Part shown: positions 17,565 through 26,260 of the stretch, in pieces
Numbering within the stretch: the first letter of the stretch is position 1
Layout: every line of letters starts with the position of its first letter
Assembly: GCA_020426325.1 (NCBI GenBank)
Contig: JAGQQG010000019.1
Coordinates: 1 to 64,000, forward strand
DNA from: Planctomycetaceae bacterium
GTDB taxonomy: Bacteria; Planctomycetota; Planctomycetia; Planctomycetales; Planctomycetaceae
Length of the DNA stretch: 64,000 nucleotides
Direction of reading: 5' to 3'
Notes under the pieces: generated by a model
Databases searched by the model: none
What the model was told of the DNA's origin: nothing
Seen by the model: the letters and a program-made list of their open reading frames with translations, nothing else
Translations under genes and position numbers: made by a program

Positions 17565-18551
17565 TTAATTCCGAGTCGATCCGGCGAAAGGATACTCCGG
17601 CCCCAGAAAATCACCTGGTTGCAACGAATGTCCTCTCCTGAAGTCCGCGGTGGTCATGGCCCGTTTTCCTGCGGGTTGCAGTTGGTTGACCCGCACAGCA
17701 CCATTACCTGTGACCACTCCAAAACTCTCCTGGTCTTTCTCTATCAAGATTGCCCCTGGCTTCTGCTCAGCGACAGATGGCGGTAACGGGTCGACATCGA
17801 GAATCAAAAGACGAAGCGGAGGTTGGCTTTCTGAGTGGAGAAAGGTGTATGGCTTGGGCCAGGGTTGCATTGCCCGGATGTGACATTCGATGAGATCCGA
17901 AGGTTGTGACCAGTCAATCTGACCGATCTCTTTCGTCATGCGAGGAGCGGTCGTGACGAGACTGCGATCCTGCTGAATCTCGGTGGCGTTTCCTGACTCT
18001 AACTGGTTAATGACATCCCTGGTCAACTCCGGCGAAAGTTGAGAGAGACGTTGTTCCAGATCTCCCGTTGTCTCCTTGGCACCAATGGACGTGCTGACCA
18101 TTCCCAAAATCGGCCCTGCATCGAGCTTCGGCTCGATTCGGAAGATGGTGATCCCAGTCACGGTTTCGCCGTTCAGGATCGCATACAGAATCGGGGCCGC
18201 CCCTCGGTACTTCGGCAGCAGAGACGCATGGACGTTGATTGCTCCTAATTGAGGAATTTTCAATAACTCGGCCGACAGGATTTGGCCATAGGCCGCGACG
18301 ACGAAGAGGTCTGCATCGAACTCCCGCAGGCGCTCAAGTGACTTTGCAGCGTTGGCATTTTCCGGTTGAAAGACTGGTGTGCCTCGCTCTAAAGCAGCAT
18401 CCTTCATCGGATGAGCATGCTGATGATGACCACGTCCAGACCGGTCGGGTTGGGTGACCAGTCCGACGACTTCGTGACCCGACTCGTACAAACTCTCGAA
18501 TGTCGGCAACGCAAAGGTGCCGGTCCCCATCATCAACAGTCGCAAGCTCAC
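17565..18551 (-). CDS. fmt: Methionyl-tRNA formyltransferase
   Basis: A 328-residue enzyme that formylates initiator Met-tRNA from 10-formyl-THF in the cytoplasm. Recognised by INVHASLLPKYRGAAPI (about 104-120, including the Asn and His of the active site), EPKLDAGPIL with the catalytic Asp, and the C-terminal domain starting near 205 (IDWSQPSDLIECHIRAMQPW). The length is normal for the family. It starts 5 nt after the def stop codon, so def and fmt form an operon, as in many bacteria. Confidence 0.96.
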   Translation of the reverse strand: MSLRLLMMGTGTFALPTFESLYESGHEVVGLVTQPDRSGRGHHQHAHPMKDAALERGTPVFQPENANAAKSLERLREFDADLFVVAAYGQILSAELLKIPQLGAINVHASLLPKYRGAAPILYAILNGETVTGITIFRIEPKLDAGPILGMVSTSIGAKETTGDLEQRLSQLSPELTRDVINQLESGNATEIQQDRSLVTTAPRMTKEIGQIDWSQPSDLIECHIRAMQPWPKPYTFLHSESQPPLRLLILDVDPLPPSVAEQKPGAILIEKDQESFGVVTGNGAVRVNQLQPAGKRAMTTADFRRGHSLQPGDFLGPEYPFAGSTRN

Positions 18552-18556
18552 GGGCG

Positions 18557-19144
18557 TTATCCCTGAGTGAGTGAAGTGACCTGGGCCTCTAAATTGGCGA
18601 CGATTTCTTCATCAGTCGGAACGTCGCCGGACGACTGAAGGTTCCGAAATCGTATCTCGAAGTCAGCCAGTTTCGGAGCCAGTTCCTTTTCGGCGGACTC
18701 AGAAATCCGATCGATGAACAGAACTCCATCCAAATGATCGAGTTCGTGCTGGATGACTCGAGCAGGGAGGTCGTCGAGTGTAATTTCAAATCCCTGTCCA
18801 TCGAGGTCAAAGGCCTCCACGGTGATCTCGTTCGGGCGTCGAACCTCAGCGTACAGCTCGGGAAGACTCAGACATCCCTCCTCGCCGAGGGCTGATCCTT
18901 TCCGACTCGTGATCTCGGGATTGATGAACACGAACTCCGCATCTTTCTCCTGCGAATCTCCTGTCTCATTCATGATGAACAGCCGCAGCGGCAGGGCCAC
19001 CTGATTGGCAGCTAATCCAATCCCCTTCGCTGCGTACATCAGCTCAAACATTTCCTCAATGGTTTTTCGCATTGAGGCATCGATGCGTTTCACATCGCTC
19101 GACTTCCAGCGAAGGGCCGGATGAGGGTATTGAACGATTTCCAT
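18557..19144 (-). CDS. def: Peptide deformylase
   Basis: A 195-residue metalloenzyme removing the formyl group from nascent peptides. All three motifs are intact: GIGLAANQV (about 41-49), EEGCLS (metal-binding Cys, about 87-92) and QHELDHLDG (HExxH, about 132-140). The C-terminus is extended by about 25 acidic residues beyond the core. It is the first gene of def-fmt, with the SpoU methyltransferase further downstream. Confidence 0.96.
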   Translation of the reverse strand: MEIVQYPHPALRWKSSDVKRIDASMRKTIEEMFELMYAAKGIGLAANQVALPLRLFIMNETGDSQEKDAEFVFINPEITSRKGSALGEEGCLSLPELYAEVRRPNEITVEAFDLDGQGFEITLDDLPARVIQHELDHLDGVLFIDRISESAEKELAPKLADFEIRFRNLQSSGDVPTDEEIVANLEAQVTSLTQG

Positions 19145-19283
19145 ACAGTCTGTTGATCAATCGTGGAGTCGGCCGGAACTGCTTTAGGCAATTCGCTTCG
19201 ACATCTCACGAGCAAGGCTGGCAGAGTAAATACTCTGTGATTATTGCGGCGGAGGGTGACACGGTCAAACTTGTACCGAAGTC

Positions 19284-20753
19284 CTATCCAGCAGGAGTCA
19301 ATCCTGTCGGGCGGGTAACAGCCGTGTTGGGATCAGATTCAACCGCTGCTGTAGCTTTGATCTCTTCCACAGTCTCCGACTCAGCGTAGAGTTTCTGACT
19401 TGTTGGAGGATTCTTGCGCATCCAGTCCGAGACCTCATTCAGGACCGAATTTGGCACCGGCGTTGGTGGGTTGTTTTTCAACGCGCCGTTGATGAGCTTC
19501 AAGGACTCCTGATAAGCCCCGTCAACCAGAGGCTGATGGGTACGGAGTGCGGGTGTCTTGACCTGTTGGAGTAATCCCCAGCCGCCGGTGGCCTCTTCGG
19601 TCGTCTGAGGTTGATATGTGAAGTAGAGATCAATGAAACACTTTCGCCATACGGGATTGGTCGGATCACGATTGAACTGGACGGTCACCATACCACCCAG
19701 CTGAACAACCTCATGAGCGATCAGCCCCACATCAAATGTGTTATCAAGATCCAATTGCGATAACGCTCGAGCTGCATGGGCTCTGAGATGCCAATACTCT
19801 GGAGGAATCGAGTCGTTCAGCATCGTTTTCCACAACGCGTCGACGGCAACCGGTTCATCGATCGCAGTTCGGGGCTCCTGGAGATAACCGAGAGTGTCCA
19901 CGATTCGCCACAGATACCAGACGTGATCTGGCTTTAACTTGGTTCCCGGATCGATTTCCAGTTCATCAGCCAGGACGTGCGCAATCCTGTCACGCATCGT
20001 TCGAGGAGGGGCGCCGTTTTTCAGTATTCGTCCGAGGCCAAAAACGGCAGCAATCTTGGCCTCAGCTGTCTGATTCGTCCCCTCCACAATACTCAGCAGA
20101 GGCTCCGCAGCCGGTGCATACGGTTGATCGACGGTCTTATCAAAGGGGTTTCCAGGCCGCTCATTCAACTGCCCCAAGGCCAGAACCGCATTCAAAGTCA
20201 CGATGCGCGGCTGATCCGTCAGGAGTTCCGTGAGGTATCTCTGGGCAGCACTCAGTGCAAATTGTTTGGCACGTCCTGGCTCCTTCGCAAAAAGATCGAT
20301 GTCCTTGATGAGATCGTTTCGCGCATTCGAGATGTTCTCCCAGTTTTCCGGTAGCGTCATGCGGTAAACTCGAAACCGAACTCCCTCAAGAATGTTCTGC
20401 TCGTCGATTGGACGAGGATTCGAACTGCGAAGGCTGGACGTGTACTCTTTCAGCTTGACGTGGTTATTGAACCTCGTCTCCTCGTCCAGCGTCATCAACG
20501 GATTGGGGGTGATGTTATTCCGTTCTGCGAGGTTGGGTTTCTTCTCGGGGAGCGGTATAGGTTCATCCTCGACGATTCGTGTGTCATAATCATCAAATTC
20601 CTTCCCTCGACGCTGAGCAGCGAGCTCACCCGGGAGGGCAAACACGAATGCCATCCACAAAGCGCCAAGGAGAGACGACGTGGCTAATCGGTTTGAAAAG
20701 GAAGTCTGATTTGGATTTGACCCAATCACCGGGGCTCCCTTCATGGGGGACAT
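19284..20753 (-). CDS. Secreted HEAT-like repeat protein of unknown function
   Basis: About 489 residues. An N-terminal hydrophobic stretch (LATSSLLGALWMAFVFALPG, about 18-38) is followed by a charged linker and then an alpha-helical region whose spaced segments (LNAVLALGQLN, KIAAVFGLGRIL, LRAHAARALSQLD) look like HEAT/armadillo helices. The C-terminal tail is Thr/Pro-rich. No enzyme motif is visible. The frame opens at 20846; ATG 20753 was chosen because the upstream residues look non-native, but there is no clear Shine-Dalgarno, and ATG 20744 is possible. Confidence 0.75.
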   Translation of the reverse strand: MSPMKGAPVIGSNPNQTSFSNRLATSSLLGALWMAFVFALPGELAAQRRGKEFDDYDTRIVEDEPIPLPEKKPNLAERNNITPNPLMTLDEETRFNNHVKLKEYTSSLRSSNPRPIDEQNILEGVRFRVYRMTLPENWENISNARNDLIKDIDLFAKEPGRAKQFALSAAQRYLTELLTDQPRIVTLNAVLALGQLNERPGNPFDKTVDQPYAPAAEPLLSIVEGTNQTAEAKIAAVFGLGRILKNGAPPRTMRDRIAHVLADELEIDPGTKLKPDHVWYLWRIVDTLGYLQEPRTAIDEPVAVDALWKTMLNDSIPPEYWHLRAHAARALSQLDLDNTFDVGLIAHEVVQLGGMVTVQFNRDPTNPVWRKCFIDLYFTYQPQTTEEATGGWGLLQQVKTPALRTHQPLVDGAYQESLKLINGALKNNPPTPVPNSVLNEVSDWMRKNPPTSQKLYAESETVEEIKATAAVESDPNTAVTRPTGLTPAG

Positions 20754-21248
20754 GGGTGAGGAGATTGTTGTTTTCACCTCGCAGACACCAGAACGCCGAA
20801 TGCCCGCAAAGTGAAGCATACCCGCCGAATCATCGACAAGCCACATTCCAGCACAGGATCTGAGGGGCTATCAATGACTTTCTGCCAGTGGCAACGTCGC
20901 ATTCCTATCAGTAATGTCTTCGGGGAAGGAAGCGGTCCATTGTGAGTCCGCATTCCAAGTCTAAGATTCTTCAAAAGTGAGGAACAGGACAAACGCTGGC
21001 CAGCACTTGCGAACTCTGGAACAGAGCAACGGACGACATAAGTTACCACGTGGACTGAGCATGTGTCAAGGAGGACTTTCGGCTCATGATGATCTCCATC
21101 GAGCGGGATACCGGTCATAACGACTGGCAAAACTCGTCCGTAACAGTGATGCTGATGACCATGAGTGTCGTTTGCAACATCGTCGAAAGCGCAGTCTGTA
21201 TGACTTGATGCCGACGATTCGCCGAAAGTTCCGAGAAGACATGATCAC
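20754..21248. other. Divergent intergenic region, about 495 bp
   Basis: Between the HEAT-like gene (minus) and the HDAC-family gene (plus). Apart from the candidate 40-codon ORF at 21086-21208 I see no coding pattern, terminator or clear promoter. Overlapping longer frames on the minus strand here have no ribosome binding site or family resemblance. Confidence 0.5.
21086..21208 (+). CDS. Candidate 40-residue small ORF upstream of the HDAC-family gene
   Basis: AAGGAGG at 21068-21074 lies 11 nt before ATG 21086, followed by a second ATG. The product begins MMISIERDTGHNDWQNSS and ends with a hydrophobic, Met- and Val-rich stretch that could span a membrane. It ends 40 nt before the HDAC-family start. 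The support is the strong Shine-Dalgarno only; conservation is untested. Confidence 0.25.
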   Translation: MMISIERDTGHNDWQNSSVTVMLMTMSVVCNIVESAVCMT

Positions 21249-22217
21249 ATGACGATTTTGTACCGAAATGATCACTTTCTCCAGCACGAAACGGGCATGC
21301 ACCCCGAATGCGCAGCAAGACTCAAATCAGTTAATGCTGCGATCGATGAGTCGGGTGTGATGAAACGGGTTGGGACGAATCCGATCCGGTCGTGTCCTAT
21401 GGACACGCTGCAACTGGTCCATACGCCACAACACGTCGTCCGGGTCGAGCAAGTCGCCCAGCACGGGGGAGGCCGACTGGACCCTGATACGGTCGTCTCT
21501 CCAAAGTCGTACGACGTCGCCAGGCAGGCAGTTGGGACGGCCACAGCTGCTGTCGATGCGGTTGTGAGTGGGCGATCTCGGAATGCTTTGTGTCTCGTCC
21601 GTCCGCCGGGGCATCATGCACTGCCGGATCGGGCCATGGGGTTCTGTCTGTTCAACAACATCGCGATCGCCGCTCGTTATGCACAAAAGACTCACGATCT
21701 GGATCGGATCCTCATCGTGGACTGGGATGTCCATCACGGCAATGGGACTCAGGACATCTTCTACAGCGACGGTCAGGTGCATTTCTTTTCGGCTCATCGT
21801 TTCCCCTTCTACCCGGGAACGGGTGATGTTGATGAAACCGGGACCGGCGACGGCCTGGGAGCGACGCTCAACCTTCCGGTGAAGTTCGGGACCTCCCGAA
21901 AAGACTACAAGTCGGCATTCAACGACGCATTGGAGACCGCTGCGAAACGATGTCGGCCAGAACTCATTCTCGTGAGTGCCGGCTTCGATGCTCATACGCT
22001 CGATCCTATCGGCTCGCTGGGACTCGAGACTTCCGACTTTGCTGATTTAACCCGAATGGTGACAGCAGTGGCAGACCAGCATTGTGACGGTCGAGTTGTG
22101 AGTCTGTTGGAAGGTGGGTACAACGTGGATGCGTTGGCCGATTCGGTGCTTGTTCACCTCGACGCCCTCATCGAAGCCGATCCGACCGTGAAGCCTTCAC
22201 CCTCGATCAATCGTTGA
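21249..22217 (+). CDS. Histone-deacetylase-family (acetoin utilisation/acetylpolyamine-type) deacetylase
   Basis: A 322-residue zinc hydrolase of the class II HDAC-like family. Motifs in order: HPECAARL near 17, RPPGHHA near 119 (tandem His), GFCLFNN, DWDVHHGNGTQD near 157 (zinc Asp and His), SAGFDAH near 244 and LEGGYN near 285 with the catalytic Tyr. Bacterial members deacetylate polyamines, acetoin-pathway proteins or other acetyl-lysine substrates; the target here is unknown. It is followed 24 nt later by aroE on the same strand. Confidence 0.92.
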   Translation: MTILYRNDHFLQHETGMHPECAARLKSVNAAIDESGVMKRVGTNPIRSCPMDTLQLVHTPQHVVRVEQVAQHGGGRLDPDTVVSPKSYDVARQAVGTATAAVDAVVSGRSRNALCLVRPPGHHALPDRAMGFCLFNNIAIAARYAQKTHDLDRILIVDWDVHHGNGTQDIFYSDGQVHFFSAHRFPFYPGTGDVDETGTGDGLGATLNLPVKFGTSRKDYKSAFNDALETAAKRCRPELILVSAGFDAHTLDPIGSLGLETSDFADLTRMVTAVADQHCDGRVVSLLEGGYNVDALADSVLVHLDALIEADPTVKPSPSINR

Positions 22218-22241
22218 CACCATCTGACGGAACCTCTTTCC

Positions 22242-23099
22242 ATGTCGAAAGCTCTTAATTTCAAGCAGGAACTGACCGCCTGTTTTGGTCAGCCGGTCGC
22301 GGAGAATCCGACGCAGGTCATGATGGAAGCGGCCTATCGTCACCATGGACTGGACTGGCGTTACCTGACAATCGAGGTCAGCCCGGATAACCTCGCTGCG
22401 GCAGTCGAGGGGGCAAAAGCAATGGGCTTTCGTGGGTTCAACTGCACGATTCCCCACAAGGTGGCTGTGATTCAACACCTTGACGGATTAGGGGAGTCCG
22501 CTTCCGTGATGGGAGCGGTCAACTGTGTCGTCGGTCGTGGTGATCAATTGATCGGCGAGAACACCGACGGCAAAGGGTTTGTCAAATCCCTAAAGGAACT
22601 GGTCGATCCTCAGGGGGCACGGGTTGTGATCTTCGGGGCAGGAGGGGCTGCCCGCGCGATTGGAGTTGAGGTTGCACTTGCCGGCGCAAGTCAGCTCACG
22701 ATCGTCAATCGCTCGCAGGCACGGGGCGAAGAACTCGTGAAGTTGTTGAATGACCGAGTTCCGGCACAGGCGGACTTCGTTCTCTGGGAGGGGACCTTCA
22801 CTGTTCCCGAGGGGACCGACATCGTCATCAACGCGACTTCCATCGGGCTGTTTCCGGATGTCGATGCTCGACTCGATCTCGACGTAGACACTCTGAGGAG
22901 CGAGATGGTCGTCGCTGACGTGATCCCGAACCCGCCTCGCACGCATCTCGTTCGTGATGCAGAAATCCGTGGGTGCCGAGTGATTGATGGACTAGGGATG
23001 CTCGTCAATCAGGGCGTCATCGGTGTCGAATACTGGTCCGGGATTTCACCAGACCCTGCGGTGATGCGTCAAGCACTGGAAGCGGTGTTCGGCGAATAA
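22242..23099 (+). CDS. aroE: Shikimate dehydrogenase
   Basis: A 285-residue NADP-dependent enzyme reducing 3-dehydroshikimate to shikimate in aromatic amino acid synthesis. Motifs: NCTIPHK with the catalytic Lys near 73, GENTDGKGF with the catalytic Asp near 109, the dinucleotide loop GAGGAARAIG near 128, the NRS motif for NADP phosphate, and the late ATSIGLFP. The N-terminus, where substrate-binding SxS residues normally lie, reads FGQPVAENPTQ, so the first of these is altered. The length is normal. Confidence 0.92.
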   Translation: MSKALNFKQELTACFGQPVAENPTQVMMEAAYRHHGLDWRYLTIEVSPDNLAAAVEGAKAMGFRGFNCTIPHKVAVIQHLDGLGESASVMGAVNCVVGRGDQLIGENTDGKGFVKSLKELVDPQGARVVIFGAGGAARAIGVEVALAGASQLTIVNRSQARGEELVKLLNDRVPAQADFVLWEGTFTVPEGTDIVINATSIGLFPDVDARLDLDVDTLRSEMVVADVIPNPPRTHLVRDAEIRGCRVIDGLGMLVNQGVIGVEYWSGISPDPAVMRQALEAVFGE

Positions 23100-23106
23100 C
23101 CGAATT

Positions 23107-24771
23107 TCAAGCGTCTGTTGACATCCGACGACTCATCAGATCAAACGGCTCTCGCAGTCCCAGAACCCGGGCGACAAGCAGATAGGCCGCGATTGAGAAA
23201 GCAAACGGGATCATCAGGTTTGTGAACCGCCCGGTCAGCAGGTCATTCGTCTGTCTCCATGCCATGACAGCCAGACAAGCAACGGTCATCACCCCCGTGG
23301 ACAGACCGGTTTTGAAACTGGTTCGCGTCAGGGATTGGAGATCGAGTAATCCGTAATGCTGCTGATATAGCCAGACCGTGGCGATGAACTGGAAGCTCGA
23401 TGCGATCGCGGTGGCAACCGCGAGTCCCATGCCGGCCAGATTCCAGATCAGAGTTAAATTGAGCACGACATTCACGCCTACGGCGACCAAACCAACATAC
23501 ATCGGTCGCTTCCGGTCACCCAGCGCGAAAAATCCTCTTTGGATGATCGAGACACCGATATAGGCCCACACACCTGCACCGTAAGCTGCGATACAGCGGG
23601 CTGTCAGTGAGGCATCTTCACTCGTGAAGGCACCGCGTTCAAAAAACAGGACGGCAATCGGCTCGCACAACAGCCCCAAACCCACACTTGCCGGGACTCC
23701 AATAGCAATCACCAGTCGCATCCCGTACGTGAGGTCGCGGCCCACCTGAGCGAGTTCCCCCCGCTCTGCATGTTTGGATAGCAATGGAAACAGGACCGTA
23801 GCTAATGCAACACCGAACACTCCCAAAGGAAATTGATACATTCGCTGTGCAAAGTACAGGGCCGATGCAGTGCCCGTCTCAAGTGGCCAGGGAAAGCCTG
23901 ATGCACTCGGTGCTGGCTCTGCCGGTGCTGCCAGTCCCCAGGCCAGCAGACTGTCGAAGAGTGTGTTCAACTGGACGACCCAGGTGACCATGATGATCGG
24001 CATCATCGTGCGAAAGACCTCTCGGACTTGAGGGATCGCTCTCCGCCAATTCGCGGAGTATCTGATCCCGGCCTGCCAGACCACCGCCCCCACGACTCCC
24101 AGTTGAACGAAACCTGAAATCACAACACTGAGGGCGATGACATGAACTCGCACCAGCTGGTCATCCGACAGCCAGGCGACCAGCGACGCGATTGTGATCC
24201 AAACAATGTTGAGAAAGACAGGAGCGAATGCTGGCCAACCGAAACGGTGCATCGAATGCAGAACTGCACTCAGTTGTGCCATGAGACACGTCAGTACCGC
24301 GAACGGCAACATTTCAACCGTCAGTTGGATCAACAACTTCCCATCGGGGCCAATGGGGAGTGCGAAGTAGACAGCGGCCAACAAGACATCCAGCAGTAAC
24401 AATCCGATGATGAGTAGGATTGCCATGATCAAAAACATGGCTGTCGAGAGACGGTTCTGTGAGTCCTCATCAGAGCTTTGCCACTCTCGGAGAAAGACGG
24501 GAAGATAGGCCGTCGTCAGGGCCCCTTCTCCAAACAGCCGTCGTGCCAGATTGGGAATGCGGAACGCGACCGAGAATGCATCCATCACCGGGCCGGCCCC
24601 AAACAGGCTGGCCATCAACATGTCCCGAACGAGCCCCAAGACTCGGCTGAGCAACGTGAAGAGGCTGACGATGCGAAAACCCGCACCGATGACACTCCGC
24701 TGTGCGTGCATTTCCCCGCTTTGATGAATCGTTGTCCCATTGCCTGCGGGCGATGACTCCTCATTACTCAT
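23107..24771 (-). CDS. murJ: Lipid II flippase MurJ (MviN)
   Basis: A 554-residue membrane protein with about 14 hydrophobic segments, flipping lipid II for peptidoglycan synthesis. Signature stretches are SRVLGLVRDMLMASLFGAG (about 42-60), AFRIPNLARRLFGEGAL and YFAQRMYQFPLGVFGVAL. The frame opens at 25089, but ATG 24771 (MSNEESSPAG) preceded by AAAGAG is the sensible start. The gene supports the presence of peptidoglycan in this planctomycete. The 3' end converges on aroE with 7 nt between stops. Confidence 0.94.
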   Translation of the reverse strand: MSNEESSPAGNGTTIHQSGEMHAQRSVIGAGFRIVSLFTLLSRVLGLVRDMLMASLFGAGPVMDAFSVAFRIPNLARRLFGEGALTTAYLPVFLREWQSSDEDSQNRLSTAMFLIMAILLIIGLLLLDVLLAAVYFALPIGPDGKLLIQLTVEMLPFAVLTCLMAQLSAVLHSMHRFGWPAFAPVFLNIVWITIASLVAWLSDDQLVRVHVIALSVVISGFVQLGVVGAVVWQAGIRYSANWRRAIPQVREVFRTMMPIIMVTWVVQLNTLFDSLLAWGLAAPAEPAPSASGFPWPLETGTASALYFAQRMYQFPLGVFGVALATVLFPLLSKHAERGELAQVGRDLTYGMRLVIAIGVPASVGLGLLCEPIAVLFFERGAFTSEDASLTARCIAAYGAGVWAYIGVSIIQRGFFALGDRKRPMYVGLVAVGVNVVLNLTLIWNLAGMGLAVATAIASSFQFIATVWLYQQHYGLLDLQSLTRTSFKTGLSTGVMTVACLAVMAWRQTNDLLTGRFTNLMIPFAFSIAAYLLVARVLGLREPFDLMSRRMSTDA

Positions 24772-25091
24772 TGCCAACTCTTTTTGTCTAAACACTGCTT
24801 GCCGTTCAGCGACAACGAGTTGTAACTGTTTACAAGGCAAGAGGAAACGAAGCATTGGCGGATTCGATTTTGCAACCACTACAATCGATACAGGCCATAC
24901 GTGACTCACAACATTTCCGATTCGGGCTGATCTGGCGACCACCTCAGCCAGTCTTGTTGTCGAGAAATCCGATAGACCGCATAGCGTTGTCGCTCCCACA
25001 ACGTGCCAGCATAAATGCCCTGAATGGAGTTTCTGTGCGCGTACAGGCGTGACACACTGGTTTCCAAACCTCTGAAGCAGTCCACACACTT
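24772..25091. other. Divergent intergenic region, about 320 bp
   Basis: Between murJ (minus) and the DUF1207 gene (plus). It contains a weak imperfect dyad (TTGTAA/TTTACAA near 24820-24836) but no convincing promoter, terminator or small ORF. Confidence 0.45.
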
Positions 25092-26207
25092 ATGCAAGGC
25101 AAGGAAGCCAAATTCTTCGGTTCTGTCATTCTGACGCTGGTCGTCATGACAACCGCTTGCCATGCAGACTCAACGGAATGGACCGACGAATTTCGGGTTC
25201 GGTTTCCGGAGGCTCTGTTGCTCCAGCCTCCGATGGTCTCGAACCATCCGGCTCTTCTCCCAGAGGTTTCAGGTTCGTCCGAGATCCCTGGCATTGCCCA
25301 CATTTCGTCATTTGATGTTCAGAATGCGGATGGCCAATTGTCTCTTTCGCAAGTCGCGCAACCGGCCTCATTCAAGTCGATGACATCCGCTCCTCAAGCA
25401 TTCCCCGGGCAGTATTCCCAGGCTGCTTCACATCACGCCCCTCCCTGCTCGACATGGCAGGTGCTTCCGGCCGGAATCATGTATCCCTCGTATATTGCCG
25501 GTGAAAAAGAATCCCGTATGTCTGCGGCAGTCCTCGAAGTGCAGGATCGAGGGACAATTCTGGAGGAAACGATCGGCGGTCGAATGGGTTTGCTGCGGTA
25601 TGGCACACCTGGTCCGTTCAACCCGCAAGGCTGGCAATGGGATGTGGAAGGAGCCGCGTTACTCCGACAAGACATCGATCATGAACTGGATGTTGAGGCC
25701 GTCGACTTTCGCGTTGGCACGCTCATCACGTATCAACAGGGTCCGACAGTTTACAAGGCTGGCTATTACCACTTGAGTTCGCACGTCGGCGATGAATATC
25801 TGGTTCGAAATATCGGGTTTCAACGGATCAATTACGTCCGCGATTCGGTTATTATCGGCGTCTACCACCAAGTGACACCCGGACTGGCCGTTTACGGCGA
25901 AGTCGCGTATGCCTTCAAGACCGATGGCGGTGCAGAGCCGCTCGAGATTCAGTTTGGCTCAGAATACACTTCGCCCAATGCGATCCTGCCTCGCGGAGCT
26001 CCCTTCGTTGCGGTCAACTACCACGGACGACAGGAGTTTGACTTTGGGGGGGGCTTCAACGCTCTTGCCGGATGGGAGTGGATCGGGCCGACGTCGAACC
26101 ACAGAGTCCGCATCGGTGGGCGCTTCTATTCTGGAAAAGAAACGCAGTGGTCGTTCTTCGACGAAGACATCACCATGGTCGGTGCCGGGATCTGGTACGA
26201 TTTCTAA
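25092..26207 (+). CDS. DUF1207 family secreted protein
   Basis: A 371-residue protein with an N-terminal signal (FFGSVILTLVVMTTACHA). From about residue 120 it shows the DUF1207 pattern: IMYPSYIAGEKESRMSA, GRMGLLRYG, WQWDVEGAALLRQD, a run of beta-strand-like segments, and a C-terminal MVGAGIWYDF. The strong beta content and terminal aromatic residue suggest an outer-membrane or surface beta-barrel-like protein; the function is unknown. A G8 tract lies inside the gene at 26046-26053 without breaking the frame. Confidence 0.82.
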   Translation: MQGKEAKFFGSVILTLVVMTTACHADSTEWTDEFRVRFPEALLLQPPMVSNHPALLPEVSGSSEIPGIAHISSFDVQNADGQLSLSQVAQPASFKSMTSAPQAFPGQYSQAASHHAPPCSTWQVLPAGIMYPSYIAGEKESRMSAAVLEVQDRGTILEETIGGRMGLLRYGTPGPFNPQGWQWDVEGAALLRQDIDHELDVEAVDFRVGTLITYQQGPTVYKAGYYHLSSHVGDEYLVRNIGFQRINYVRDSVIIGVYHQVTPGLAVYGEVAYAFKTDGGAEPLEIQFGSEYTSPNAILPRGAPFVAVNYHGRQEFDFGGGFNALAGWEWIGPTSNHRVRIGGRFYSGKETQWSFFDEDITMVGAGIWYDF

Positions 26208-26224
26208 CGGGTATCGCTTCCAAT

Positions 26225-26260
26225 CGATCCGTGACTCATCTCAGAAAGGAGTCACGATCG
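26225..26260. terminator. Possible bidirectional terminator hairpin between convergent genes
   Basis: An inverted repeat pairs CGTGACTC (26230-26237) with GAGTCACG (26249-26256), extended by a GATC/GATC pairing with one bulge; the loop is 11 nt. It lies just after the DUF1207 stop and overlaps the last codons of the convergent TPR gene. There is no T-tract, so its role is uncertain. Confidence 0.4.

Noticed and set aside
24772..25089. Long N-terminal extension of murJ
   Set aside because: The residues are not MurJ-like and the Shine-Dalgarno supports ATG 24771.
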